Shown piece after piece: positions 1-7,037 of a stretch of DNA of 64,000 nt. Positions within the stretch are counted from its first letter, which is position 1. Each line of letters begins with the position of its first letter. The notes below the pieces were generated by a model. That model had not been told where the DNA came from and did not search any database. It worked only from the letters and a program-made list of their open reading frames with translations. Made by a program: the position numbers and the translations under genes. Origin of the DNA: Variovorax sp. 770b2 (GTDB lineage Bacteria > Pseudomonadota > Gammaproteobacteria > Burkholderiales > Burkholderiaceae_C); NCBI RefSeq assembly GCF_900115685.1, contig NZ_FOXJ01000003.1:248001-312000 (forward strand), read 5' to 3'.

Positions 1-144
1 CTGCTATGGGCCTTCGGCATCGTGTATTCGACGCTCGCAACGCGGCAGCACGTGCTGCTCGACGTGGTCGGCGGCACGCTGCTCGCCGTGCTCGTGGGCT
101 GGGCACGCACCAGGCGCGATCGGCTGGTGCTGGCCGAGGCCTGA
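1..144 (+). CDS. PAP2-family phosphatase, C-terminal end (partial)
   Basis: The reading frame is open from the first base and ends with TGA at 142-144, giving the last 47 residues of a protein whose start lies outside the window. The visible tail has the third PAP2 motif: Ser10-Thr-Leu, then Arg15-Gln-His17 and Asp21 inside a hydrophobic stretch, followed by a membrane-like segment and a basic end. In PAP2 enzymes this His and Asp form part of the catalytic triad that removes phosphate from lipid phosphates such as undecaprenyl or phosphatidyl glycerol phosphate. The substrate cannot be told from this fragment. Confidence 0.75.
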   Translation: MLWAFGIVYSTLATRQHVLLDVVGGTLLAVLVGWARTRRDRLVLAEA

Positions 145-165
145 ACCTCGTGGCCAGGGTGGCGG

Positions 166-594
166 TCAGAGCGCCGCTGCGCCCGCTGCCGCCACCTGCG
201 CATCCTGCGTCGACTGCATGCCCGAGACGCCGATGGCGCCGACGAGGCAGCCCTCGTGCATCAGTGGCAGGCCGCCTTCGAGCGGGCAGGCGCCCTCGGT
301 GGCCAGCAGCCGCAGGTTCAGCCCGCCCGCGGCCAGCGCTTCTTCGAACACGCGCGTCGGCCGCTTGAAGCGCACGGTGCTGCGCGCCTTGGCCTGCGCG
401 ATCTCAACGCTGCCGGTCTGCGCGTGGTCCATCTTGTGCAGCACCACGAGGTTGGCGGCGCTGTCCATCACCGCGATGACCATCGGCCAGCCGTTGGCGC
501 GCGCCTGGGCTTCTGCGGCCGCGGCCACGCGCTGGGCGATGTCGAGGGACACGGGCGCGCCGTACGAAATGATGGGTTGTTGCATGGTGCTCAT
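166..594 (-). CDS. GlcG/HbpS-type (DUF336) protein
   Basis: This 142-residue protein has the layout of the GlcG/HbpS (DUF336) family: a helical start with Ala-rich stretch near residues 20-35, the segment GWPMVIAVMD (35-44), and the C-terminal glycine-rich part with EGGLPL (106-111) and GAIGVSG (119-125). Family members bind haem or small organic acids, or occur beside oxidative catabolic enzymes; the exact role is often unknown. The start chosen is the ATG at 594, preceded by other possible starts that would add a low-complexity Arg/Pro extension overlapping the divergent regulator. It lies 56 bp from the LysR-type gene at 651, a usual arrangement for a regulator and its target. Confidence 0.75.
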   Translation of the reverse strand: MSTMQQPIISYGAPVSLDIAQRVAAAAEAQARANGWPMVIAVMDSAANLVVLHKMDHAQTGSVEIAQAKARSTVRFKRPTRVFEEALAAGGLNLRLLATEGACPLEGGLPLMHEGCLVGAIGVSGMQSTQDAQVAAAGAAAL

Positions 595-650
595 GGCGAT
601 TCCTGTGAAGTGACAAACGATGCACAGGACGATATCGGCGGGCAGAATGC

Positions 651-1604
651 TTGGCCATTCCCCAAAACTTCGCATCCGTTGTGCACGAATCGCCAGCTCA
701 CCGCCCCGATGCCATCGCGCCCGCTTCTCTCGCGTCGCTTGCGTGGGACGACATCCGCTTTTTCGTGGCCGTGGCGCGCGAGGGCAGCCTCTCGGGTGCG
801 GCGCGGCAGTTGCGCGTGGAGCACTCGACGGTCGCGCGCCGCGTCGGCGCGCTGGAGTCGCACATCGGCGTGCGCCTCTTCGACCGCCTGCCGCGAAGCT
901 GGGCGCTGACGCAGGAAGGCGAAGCGCTGCTCGCACCCGCCGAGCGGCTGGAACAAGAGGTGCTGGCCTTCGCCCGTGCCGCCGCCGCGAACACGGCGGA
1001 TCAGGGCACGGTGCGCGTCTCGGCGCCGCCGGCCTTTGCCAGTCACTTCATCGTGCCGCTGTGGGCCGCGCAAGCCGCGCAAGGCGACCGATGGCCGGGC
1101 ATCGCGCTGGACATCGTCGGCGAACTGCGCAGCGCCAACCTGCAGCGCCGCGACGCGGACATCGCGATCCGCTTCATGCGCCCGACCGAACCGGGCCTGG
1201 CCGCGCGCAAGCTCGGCGAACTGGCCTTCCGGCTCTACGCCGCGCCGGTGTGGCTGACGCGCGCGGAGGCCGACTGGCACTTTCTCGGCTACAGCGACGC
1301 GCCCGGCAACGTGCCGCACCAGCAGTTGCTGGCGGCGCTTGCGGGCGCGCGCCCTTTCGTCCTGCGCAGCAACGACCTCACGGCCCTGCACAACGCCTGC
1401 CGCGGCGGCCTGGGCCTGGCGATGCTGCCGGACTTCATGGCGCGCGACGACGCCGCACTGGTCGAAGTGCCCGGCGACGGCCGGCCTGTGATGCGGGAGG
1501 TGTGGAGCGTGGTGCACCCCGATGTGAGGCGCTCGCCGCGCGTCAGGGCCGTGGCCGACGCGCTGGCGGAAATGGTCGGCGCCCACGCCGGGCGCCTGGC
1601 CTGA
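651..1604 (+). CDS. LysR-family transcriptional regulator
   Basis: A 317-residue LysR-type regulator. The winged helix-turn-helix begins around residue 32 (WDDIRFFVAVAREGSLSGAA) and continues through HSTVARRVGALE to FDRLPR; the remainder is the periplasmic-binding-like effector domain with FRLYAAPVWL around residue 192. It is divergent from the GlcG-like gene, so that gene is the first candidate target. The start is uncertain: TTG at 651 gives the full length, GTG at 681 would shorten it by ten residues, and no ATG lies between these and the DNA-binding domain. Effector unknown. Confidence 0.85.
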   Translation: MAIPQNFASVVHESPAHRPDAIAPASLASLAWDDIRFFVAVAREGSLSGAARQLRVEHSTVARRVGALESHIGVRLFDRLPRSWALTQEGEALLAPAERLEQEVLAFARAAAANTADQGTVRVSAPPAFASHFIVPLWAAQAAQGDRWPGIALDIVGELRSANLQRRDADIAIRFMRPTEPGLAARKLGELAFRLYAAPVWLTRAEADWHFLGYSDAPGNVPHQQLLAALAGARPFVLRSNDLTALHNACRGGLGLAMLPDFMARDDAALVEVPGDGRPVMREVWSVVHPDVRRSPRVRAVADALAEMVGAHAGRLA

Positions 1605-2501
1605 CTACCAGAAGATCCAGAGGGCGAGGCCGCCGAAGATGGCCCACTTCACGAGGTAGTAAGCGCGCTTGTCCCAGGCCTTCAGGCGCTTGCCGACCAC
1701 GCGGATCTGGTAGATGTACTTGAACGCGCGGTTGATGCCGCCGGTCTTGTCGCCCGCATCGTTGGGCGAGCTTGCGGCGGCCAGCAGGTTCTTGGCGAAC
1801 CAGCGGTTCACGGCGCTGGCCCAACGGTACTTCAGCGGGCGCTCGATGTCGCAGAACAGGATCACGCGGTCGTGGTCGGTGGTGTTCTCGGCGTAGTGGA
1901 TGAAGGTCTCGTCGAACACCACGGCCTCGCCGTCGCGCCAGTGGTAGCGCTGGCCGTCCACGTCGATGTAGCAGCCTTCCACGCCAGGTGTCCACAGGCC
2001 CAGGTGGTAGCGCAGCGAACCGGCGAAGGGGTCGCGGTGGCGCACCAGGCGGCTGCCTGGCGGCAGCTCGGCGAACATGGCCGCCTTGATGGTGCCGATG
2101 CCCTTGAGCAGTTCGGTCGTGCGCGGGCACAGGATGGCGGCCGAGGGGTGCGCCTCGTCGTACCACTTGAGGTAGAAGCGCTTCCAGCCGCTCTTGAAGA
2201 AGGAGTTGAAGCCCACGTCGTTGAACTGGCTCGAAGCCTTGATGCTGCCGCCATTGCGCATGGCCAGCGCCTCTTCGCGGATGACTTCCCAGTTCTCTTC
2301 GAGCACCCGCATCTCGGGGAACTGCGCGGGCGACAGGTAGGGCGTGCCCGGCACCTTCGAGAAAAGGTACATGAAGACGTTCAGCGGGGCGAGGAAGGTC
2401 GAGTGATCAGAGAGCTGTCTGAAGAAACGATGCCGGACCTGCCCGCGGAAGTGAACGTAGAGCGCGCTGAGCGCGAAGATCGCAAGAATGACCCACTTCA
2501 T
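1605..2501 (-). CDS. lpxO: Aspartyl/asparaginyl beta-hydroxylase-family lipid A hydroxylase (LpxO-like)
   Basis: A 298-residue protein of the aspartyl/asparaginyl beta-hydroxylase family with hydrophobic segments at both ends (residues 1-17 and the last 16), as in LpxO, the inner-membrane iron and 2-oxoglutarate enzyme that adds a 2-hydroxyl group to a secondary fatty acid of lipid A. The metal site is visible as RHRDPF (His and Asp) and the distal His in FDETFIHYAENT; the downstream DHDRVILFCD carries the Arg that would hold 2-oxoglutarate. The gene stops one base after the convergent LysR gene. Protein hydroxylases share the fold, so substrate is inferred from the two membrane ends and overall length. 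Confidence 0.8.
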   Translation of the reverse strand: MKWVILAIFALSALYVHFRGQVRHRFFRQLSDHSTFLAPLNVFMYLFSKVPGTPYLSPAQFPEMRVLEENWEVIREEALAMRNGGSIKASSQFNDVGFNSFFKSGWKRFYLKWYDEAHPSAAILCPRTTELLKGIGTIKAAMFAELPPGSRLVRHRDPFAGSLRYHLGLWTPGVEGCYIDVDGQRYHWRDGEAVVFDETFIHYAENTTDHDRVILFCDIERPLKYRWASAVNRWFAKNLLAAASSPNDAGDKTGGINRAFKYIYQIRVVGKRLKAWDKRAYYLVKWAIFGGLALWIFW

Positions 2502-2606
2502 TGTTGAAAGTGTCCTGTAGACGGCGCCGGGGGGTAGCCATGCATTGTAAATCTCTGCCCCTGAATGGACCTGACCAAGCCCTTTGGCCGTGTCCGGAGG
2601 GAGGTT

Positions 2607-4034
2607 TCAGGTGCAGAGCATGGGCTGGGGGGCCTCGGCCGCCGCCAGCGGCAGCCGCACCGTGGCCCGGAGGCCGCCGCCCAGGGCTTCGTCGAGCACG
2701 ACCTCGCCACCGTGCCTGTCGATCACCGACTTGACGATCGCCAGGCCCAGCCCGCTGCCGCTTTGCGTCTGGTCGGGGTTGCGAAAGAACCGGTCGAACA
2801 CGCGCTCCCGCAGCGCGGGCGGAATGCCGGGCCCCCGGTCCGCCACGGTCAGCACCGCCCGGGCACCCTCGCGGGCCACCCGCACCATGACCGTTCCGTT
2901 CTCGGGGCTGTACTTGATGGCGTTGTTGATGAGGTTGTCGACCATCGAGGCCAGGCTTTCGCGCTCGCCCAGCACCGGCACATGGCCCTCGCAGTCGAGC
3001 TCCAGCTCCACGCCGCGGGCGCGGGCGAGGCCTTCGATCATCGCCAGCCGGTCCTGCACCAGCGCATCGAGCGACAGCATGACGGGCAGGTCGCCGTGCA
3101 GCACCGCATCGCTGCGCATGAGCTGCAGCAACTGCCCCACCAGCCGTGCGGCGCGATCGTTGCTGCGCAGCAGGTTGCCCATGAGTTCGCGCTGGCCTTC
3201 GTCGGTGCTCTGCTCCTTCAGCGCTTCCACGTTCACGCGCATGGCCGCGAGCGGCGTGCGCAACTCGTGGGCCGCGTCGGCGATGAGGCTGCGCTCGCGC
3301 GAGGTGCTGTCGCGCACGCGCTGCAGGAGGCTGTTGATGCTCTGCACCAGCGGCTGCAGCTCCTTGTGCGGCGGCGTGTACGACAGCGGCGTCATGTCGG
3401 CGGGCCCGCGCTCGGAGGTTTCCTTGGTCACCTGCCGCCAGGGGCGCAGCGCGACGCGCATCGAGAGCCATGCCGGAAAGATCAGGAACGGCAGGCTGAT
3501 CACCAGCGGCAGCACGTAGAAGCCGCGGTACATGACGGTCACCGTCAACCGCCAGACGCTGGTCTCGGCCAGCATCACGCGGGTGTCGCCATTGGAAGAG
3601 ACCAGCGTGCGCGCGCGCCATTCGCGGCCGCCCGCCTTCACGGTCTCGATGCGGTTGGGCACCGTGTTGAGGATCACGGGCACGGCCGCCGTGGAGCGGT
3701 AGATCAGCTTGTCCTTCTGCCACACCTGCATGACCGGCGCGGTGTCGGAGGCGGCATCGCCGTCGCCCACGGATTCGAGCAGCGCCATGTCGAAGGCCGC
3801 CAGGCTCTGCTGCTGCCGGGCGGGTTGATCGGCCAGGTTTTCCGCGATCGAGAGAATCGAGCGGAAAATCTTCTCGTACTTCAGCAGCTCGGGGTCTTCG
3901 TACGAGTCGTAGAGCAGCAGCGCGATGGCCATGGTCCACAGCAGGGCCACCACGGCCATCTGCGCGAGCAGCAGGCGCCGCATCAGGGAAGGCTGCTTCC
4001 ATTTCTTCCAGCGCAGCCCCAGGGCCCGCATCAT
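2607..4034 (-). CDS. Two-component sensor histidine kinase (QseC/TctE-like)
   Basis: A 475-residue membrane kinase. It has an N-terminal transmembrane helix (about 20-42), a periplasmic domain of roughly 120 residues, a second helix around 165-185, a HAMP segment, a HisKA box (DAAHELRTPLAAMR) with the phosphorylated His, then the ATPase motifs NLINNAIKYS, DRGPGIP and GSGLGLAIVK. Its ATG at 4034 overlaps the stop of the response regulator as ATGA, so the two are translationally coupled with the regulator first. The architecture fits QseC/TctE/PmrB-type sensors; the periplasmic domain shows no recognisable ligand motif, so the signal is unknown. Confidence 0.88.
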   Translation of the reverse strand: MMRALGLRWKKWKQPSLMRRLLLAQMAVVALLWTMAIALLLYDSYEDPELLKYEKIFRSILSIAENLADQPARQQQSLAAFDMALLESVGDGDAASDTAPVMQVWQKDKLIYRSTAAVPVILNTVPNRIETVKAGGREWRARTLVSSNGDTRVMLAETSVWRLTVTVMYRGFYVLPLVISLPFLIFPAWLSMRVALRPWRQVTKETSERGPADMTPLSYTPPHKELQPLVQSINSLLQRVRDSTSRERSLIADAAHELRTPLAAMRVNVEALKEQSTDEGQRELMGNLLRSNDRAARLVGQLLQLMRSDAVLHGDLPVMLSLDALVQDRLAMIEGLARARGVELELDCEGHVPVLGERESLASMVDNLINNAIKYSPENGTVMVRVAREGARAVLTVADRGPGIPPALRERVFDRFFRNPDQTQSGSGLGLAIVKSVIDRHGGEVVLDEALGGGLRATVRLPLAAAEAPQPMLCT

Positions 4035-4714
4035 CTGGGCGTGCTCCGCACCAGCGACTGCATATCGATCACGTAGCCGATGCCGCGCACCGTACGGATG
4101 TAGCCCTGCCCGATCTTCCTGCGCAGGTTGGAGATGTGCACCTCGAGCGAGTTGCTGCCGTTGGCCTGGCCGCCGGGCAGCACCTGCTCTTCCATCACGC
4201 GGCGCGTGACCACGCGGCCGGTGCGCTTGAGCAAGAGCGCCAGCAGGTCGAACTCGCAGCGCGAGAGCTCCACCGGCTCGCCGTCGACGATCACGCCGCG
4301 CGTCGGCTCGTGCAGCGCGAGGCCGCGCATGCGGATGGTCTCGTCGTTGAAGCCGTAGCTGCGGCGCGCCAGCGCCCGCACGCGCGAGAGCAGCTCGGCG
4401 AGCGCGAAGGGCTTGACGAGGTAGTCGTCCGCGCCGTCGTCCAGGCTGCGCAGCCGGTCGTCGAGCGCATCGCGCGCGCTCAGCACCAGCACCGGCAGGA
4501 TCTGCCGGTCGCGGCGCAGGCGGAACAGGAGATCGAGCCCGTCGCCATCGGGCAGGCCCAGGTCGAGCAGCACCATGTCGAAGGTGCCGCCGTCCAGCGT
4601 GCGCAGGGCGTCGTCCAGGCGGCGGACCCACACCACGTCCATGCCCTGGTTGGCCAGCGCGATGCGCACGCCGTTGCCGAGATCGAGATCGTCCTCAACA
4701 AGCAGAAGGTTCAT
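4031..4714 (-). CDS. OmpR-family response regulator
   Basis: A 227-residue regulator with a receiver domain (LLLVEDDLDLGNG acidic pocket; phospho-acceptor Asp in FDMVLLDLGLPDGDG; Lys in YLVKPFALAELLSR) and an OmpR-type winged-helix DNA-binding domain (SRCEFDLLALL, SNSLEVHISNLRRKIG, RTVRGIGYV). The ATG at 4714 is chosen because it starts directly at the receiver core. It is the first gene of the pair and couples to the kinase by a 4-base overlap. A candidate binding site with two CTTCA half-sites 11 bp apart lies 70-90 bp upstream, compatible with autoregulation. Most like QseB/TctD/PmrA. Confidence 0.9.
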   Translation of the reverse strand: MNLLLVEDDLDLGNGVRIALANQGMDVVWVRRLDDALRTLDGGTFDMVLLDLGLPDGDGLDLLFRLRRDRQILPVLVLSARDALDDRLRSLDDGADDYLVKPFALAELLSRVRALARRSYGFNDETIRMRGLALHEPTRGVIVDGEPVELSRCEFDLLALLLKRTGRVVTRRVMEEQVLPGGQANGSNSLEVHISNLRRKIGQGYIRTVRGIGYVIDMQSLVRSTPR

Positions 4715-4785
4715 GGGAGTGAGTGCGGGGCGAAGTCGCCCGAAGGTCGGAAGGGGCGAAGTATCTGCCAAGCCCCGACCGGCAA

Positions 4786-4806
4786 CTTCAGGAAATCTTC
4801 ATGAAG
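4786..4806. promoter_or_regulatory. Candidate response-regulator binding site
   Basis: CTTCA occurs at 4786-4790 and again at 4797-4801, that is, one helical turn apart, and the second copy is part of the palindrome CTTCATGAAG (4797-4806). Direct repeats with 11-bp spacing upstream of the gene are what OmpR/PhoB-type regulators usually bind. It stands in front of the response-regulator gene, so autoregulation is inferred. Short motif, so chance occurrence is possible. Confidence 0.4.
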
Positions 4807-4852
4807 GGCGAAGGGGTTTTCAGGCGCGAACCCCGTGCAGCCACCCGCGTCT

Positions 4853-5722
4853 TCAGCGCAGCAGCTTGATCAGCGCCGCGATCTCCTCGCCCCCGAGCCC
4901 TGCCGCATCGGCGCGCTTGAAAAGGCCCGCGGCAAACGCCGGGAACTCGGTGTTGATGCCCGCCTCCTGCGCCGTCTGCAGGATGCGCTGCGTCGCCTCG
5001 ACCGAGATGCGCATCGGGCTCTGCGAAATCTTGAAGTCGCCCGACTGGATCACCGAACCTTCGTGCTGCAGGAACGCGGCGAAGGTCGGCATGATCCCCG
5101 CGACGATGCGGCCGAACTCGGCCACGTCGAAGCCCTCGTGCTCGGCAATGCGTGCGCCGTGCATGAACCCGAGCAGCGTGCCGTAGATGGTGGAGAGCGT
5201 CGCGAGGTCCATCGCCGCCGCGGCGCTGGCCTTCTCGCCCAGGTACACGGTGCCGCCGCCCAGCACTTTCAGGAGCGGCTCCGCCTCGCGGAAAACGGCT
5301 TGCGCGCCCGACATGAGGATCGGCGTGTCGGCCTGGCCCATCTGGTCCGGCGCGGCCTGGATGGCGCCTTCGAGGTAGGTGGCGCCTTGCCGGTGCGCCC
5401 ACAGCTGGGCATCGCGCGCATCGCTGGGGCTGCCGGTGCTCAGCTGGACCAGCAAGCGGCCATCCATCGCAGCGGCAACGCCGTCCATCGCGAGGATGGC
5501 CTCGGCGGCGCGGTAGTCGTAGACGCACATCACCGCGACCTTCGCGGCACGCACGGCCTCGGCCGCGCTGTGCGCCAGCACGGCGCCCTTGGCGACCAGC
5601 GCATCGGCCTTCTCGGCCGTGCGGTTCCACACCGTGACCTTGTAGCCCTGGTCCAGGTAAAGCCGTGCGATGGTGGTGCCCATCGCGCCCAGGCCGATCA
5701 CTGAAATTTCCTTGTTGCTCAT
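4853..5722 (-). CDS. NADPH-dependent imine-reductase-like oxidoreductase
   Basis: A 289-residue enzyme with an N-terminal Rossmann fold (SVIGLGAMGTTIARLYLDQG; WNRT after strand two, an Arg that favours NADPH) and a helical C-terminal half. It belongs to the 6-phosphogluconate/3-hydroxyisobutyrate dehydrogenase superfamily, but the Lys of that family's usual motif is missing. Instead the interdomain helix reads AAAMDLATLSTIYGTLLGFM, the pattern of imine reductases and reductive aminases, with an Asp at the position of their catalytic acid. Start ATG at 5722 begins right at the Rossmann fold. It is divergent from the HxlR regulator at 5838, likely its controller. Natural substrate unknown. Confidence 0.75.
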   Translation of the reverse strand: MSNKEISVIGLGAMGTTIARLYLDQGYKVTVWNRTAEKADALVAKGAVLAHSAAEAVRAAKVAVMCVYDYRAAEAILAMDGVAAAMDGRLLVQLSTGSPSDARDAQLWAHRQGATYLEGAIQAAPDQMGQADTPILMSGAQAVFREAEPLLKVLGGGTVYLGEKASAAAAMDLATLSTIYGTLLGFMHGARIAEHEGFDVAEFGRIVAGIMPTFAAFLQHEGSVIQSGDFKISQSPMRISVEATQRILQTAQEAGINTEFPAFAAGLFKRADAAGLGGEEIAALIKLLR

Positions 5723-5783
5723 GGCGAATCGAATGCAGGTTGTGATGATGGCTGCATCGTAGGAATTCCACTTGCCAACGGTC

Positions 5784-5810
5784 AAGTACCTACCATAAAG
5801 TCAGGTACTT
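5784..5810. promoter_or_regulatory. Inverted repeat, candidate HxlR operator
   Basis: AAGTACCT (5784-5791) and AGGTACTT (5803-5810) form a perfect 8-bp inverted repeat with an 11-bp gap, and the same half-site reappears partly as AGGTATT at 5821-5827. The element sits between the divergent imine-reductase-like and HxlR genes, where the regulator would control both promoters. HxlR/YodB-type regulators bind such spaced palindromes as dimers. Confidence 0.55.
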
Positions 5811-5837
5811 ACCAAAAAGCAGGTATTGGAGCAGCGC

Positions 5838-6188
5838 ATGAAGGCGAAGAAGCCCTACAACTGCGGCATCGGGCCCGCATTCGAAGTCATCGGCGGCAAG
5901 TGGAAAGCGGTCATCCTGTGGGAGCTGCACGTGCAGCCGCGCCGCTTCGGCGAGCTCAAGCGCCTGCTGCCCGACATCAGCGAGAAGATGCTGATCCAGC
6001 AGCTGCGCGAACTGGAAACCGACGGCATCGTCAACCGCGAGGCTTTCCACGAAGTGCCGCCGCGCGTGGAGTATTCCGAGACCAAACTCGGCGCCACGCT
6101 CAATGCGGCGCTCGGGCCCCTGGCCGATTGGGGCGATCGCTATGCCAAGCGCGTGGAGACCGCGCGCAAGCACGCCGAAGCGAAGTAG
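5838..6188 (+). CDS. HxlR-family transcriptional regulator
   Basis: A 116-residue winged-helix regulator of the HxlR type: Cys12 in the N-terminal YNCG segment, then EVIGGKWKAVILWEL (helix 1), RFGELKRLLPDISEKMLIQQ (recognition region) and the wing YSETKLG. In this family an N-terminal Cys often senses reactive electrophiles or oxidants (YodB, HypR), and Cys12 is placed suitably. The ATG at 5838 is preferred over the TTG at 5826 because GGAG lies seven bases before it. Divergent from the imine-reductase-like gene with a shared inverted repeat. Confidence 0.88.
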   Translation: MKAKKPYNCGIGPAFEVIGGKWKAVILWELHVQPRRFGELKRLLPDISEKMLIQQLRELETDGIVNREAFHEVPPRVEYSETKLGATLNAALGPLADWGDRYAKRVETARKHAEAK

Positions 6189-6198
6189 CCGGCGCCGG

Positions 6199-6909
6199 TC
6201 AGGCGTCTTCGCCCTGGCCCCAATGCGGCGGTCGCGGCGGCGGGGCCTGCACCTTGCGCGCACGCATCAACGCCCGCGCCTGGCGCTTCCACAGCGCCAG
6301 CTGCTCCACCAGCGCGCCCGGGTCCACGTCCTGCCCCTGCGCGACGAGCCCCGTCATCAGGTGGGTCAGTTGGTAGAACGCGGTCTTCAGCACCTGCGGT
6401 TCCACACCGGCGCGCGGCGCGAAGTAGTGCGCGATGGCCGGGTCGAACAGCGCGCGGGTGCGGCGCCACATCACACCCAATGCGCGCGCGAGCGCCGGGT
6501 CGCGCTGCGCCGTCACCTGCAACTCCAGGTACGCACTGAAGACCGGCGTCGAGTAGATGCCCTTCCACAGCATCGAGACCAGCGCATCGAGCCGGTCGTC
6601 TTCGTCGGCGATCGACAGCATCGTGCGGCCGAGCTCGCCGTAGACGCGGCGCAGCAGGTCGTCCACCACGTCGAGCATCAGTGCCTGCTTGCTCGGGTAG
6701 TGATGCACCTGCGCGCCGCGCGAGACGCCCGCGCGCCGCACGATGCTGCTGAGCGTGCTGCCCGCGTAGCCGTCTTGCGAAAGGCTTTCGATGGCGGCGG
6801 CCAGCAGGCGCTCGCGCATCGCGCTGCTGCGCTCGGCCTGGGTGCGGCGGGCCGGCGGCGGCGCAGGTGCGGCGGCCTTCGACAAGGGAAGCGGTGGGGC
6901 GGTTTTCAT
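6199..6909 (-). CDS. TetR-family transcriptional regulator
   Basis: A 236-residue TetR-type repressor with a Pro/Ala-rich N-terminal arm (1-30), a helix-turn-helix near residues 40-75 (AAAIESLSQDGYAGSTLSSI, then HHYPSKQALML) and an all-helical ligand domain. The ATG at 6909 is taken as the start. The gene is divergent from an acyl-CoA ligase, with a perfect 22-bp palindrome between them. TetR regulators next to acyl-CoA ligases often respond to acyl-CoA or aromatic-CoA, so this regulator probably controls the ligase and itself; the ligand is an inference. Confidence 0.85.
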   Translation of the reverse strand: MKTAPPLPLSKAAAPAPPPARRTQAERSSAMRERLLAAAIESLSQDGYAGSTLSSIVRRAGVSRGAQVHHYPSKQALMLDVVDDLLRRVYGELGRTMLSIADEDDRLDALVSMLWKGIYSTPVFSAYLELQVTAQRDPALARALGVMWRRTRALFDPAIAHYFAPRAGVEPQVLKTAFYQLTHLMTGLVAQGQDVDPGALVEQLALWKRQARALMRARKVQAPPPRPPHWGQGEDA

Positions 6910-6979
6910 CGGCAGCGGCAGAGGGTACCCGGGAAATCCCTCGTCATTTTCGAGCAGGTTCCATCGGGCGTCGAAGTTA

Positions 6980-7001
6980 ACATACAGTCCGGACTGTATG
7001 T
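6980..7001. promoter_or_regulatory. Perfect 22-bp palindrome, candidate TetR operator
   Basis: The half-site ACATACAGTCC (6980-6990) is followed directly by its exact reverse complement GGACTGTATGT (6991-7001). It lies 71 bp before the TetR start and 36 bp before the ligase start, which fits simultaneous repression of two divergent promoters. TetR-family operators such as that of AcrR have a similar ACATACA...TGTATGT outline. Confidence 0.75.
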
Positions 7002-7037
7002 ATCTTACGGCTGCTCCGACGCAAGGACCACGCGCCC

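Noticed and set aside
591..2166. Long open frames on the strand opposite the LysR and LpxO genes
   Set aside because: They are Arg/His/Ala-rich with no domain motif and overlap well-supported genes; typical of high-GC antisense frames.
2565..4076. 503-codon open frame antisense to the sensor kinase
   Set aside because: Low-complexity Gln/His/Arg-rich translation, fully explained by the kinase gene on the other strand.
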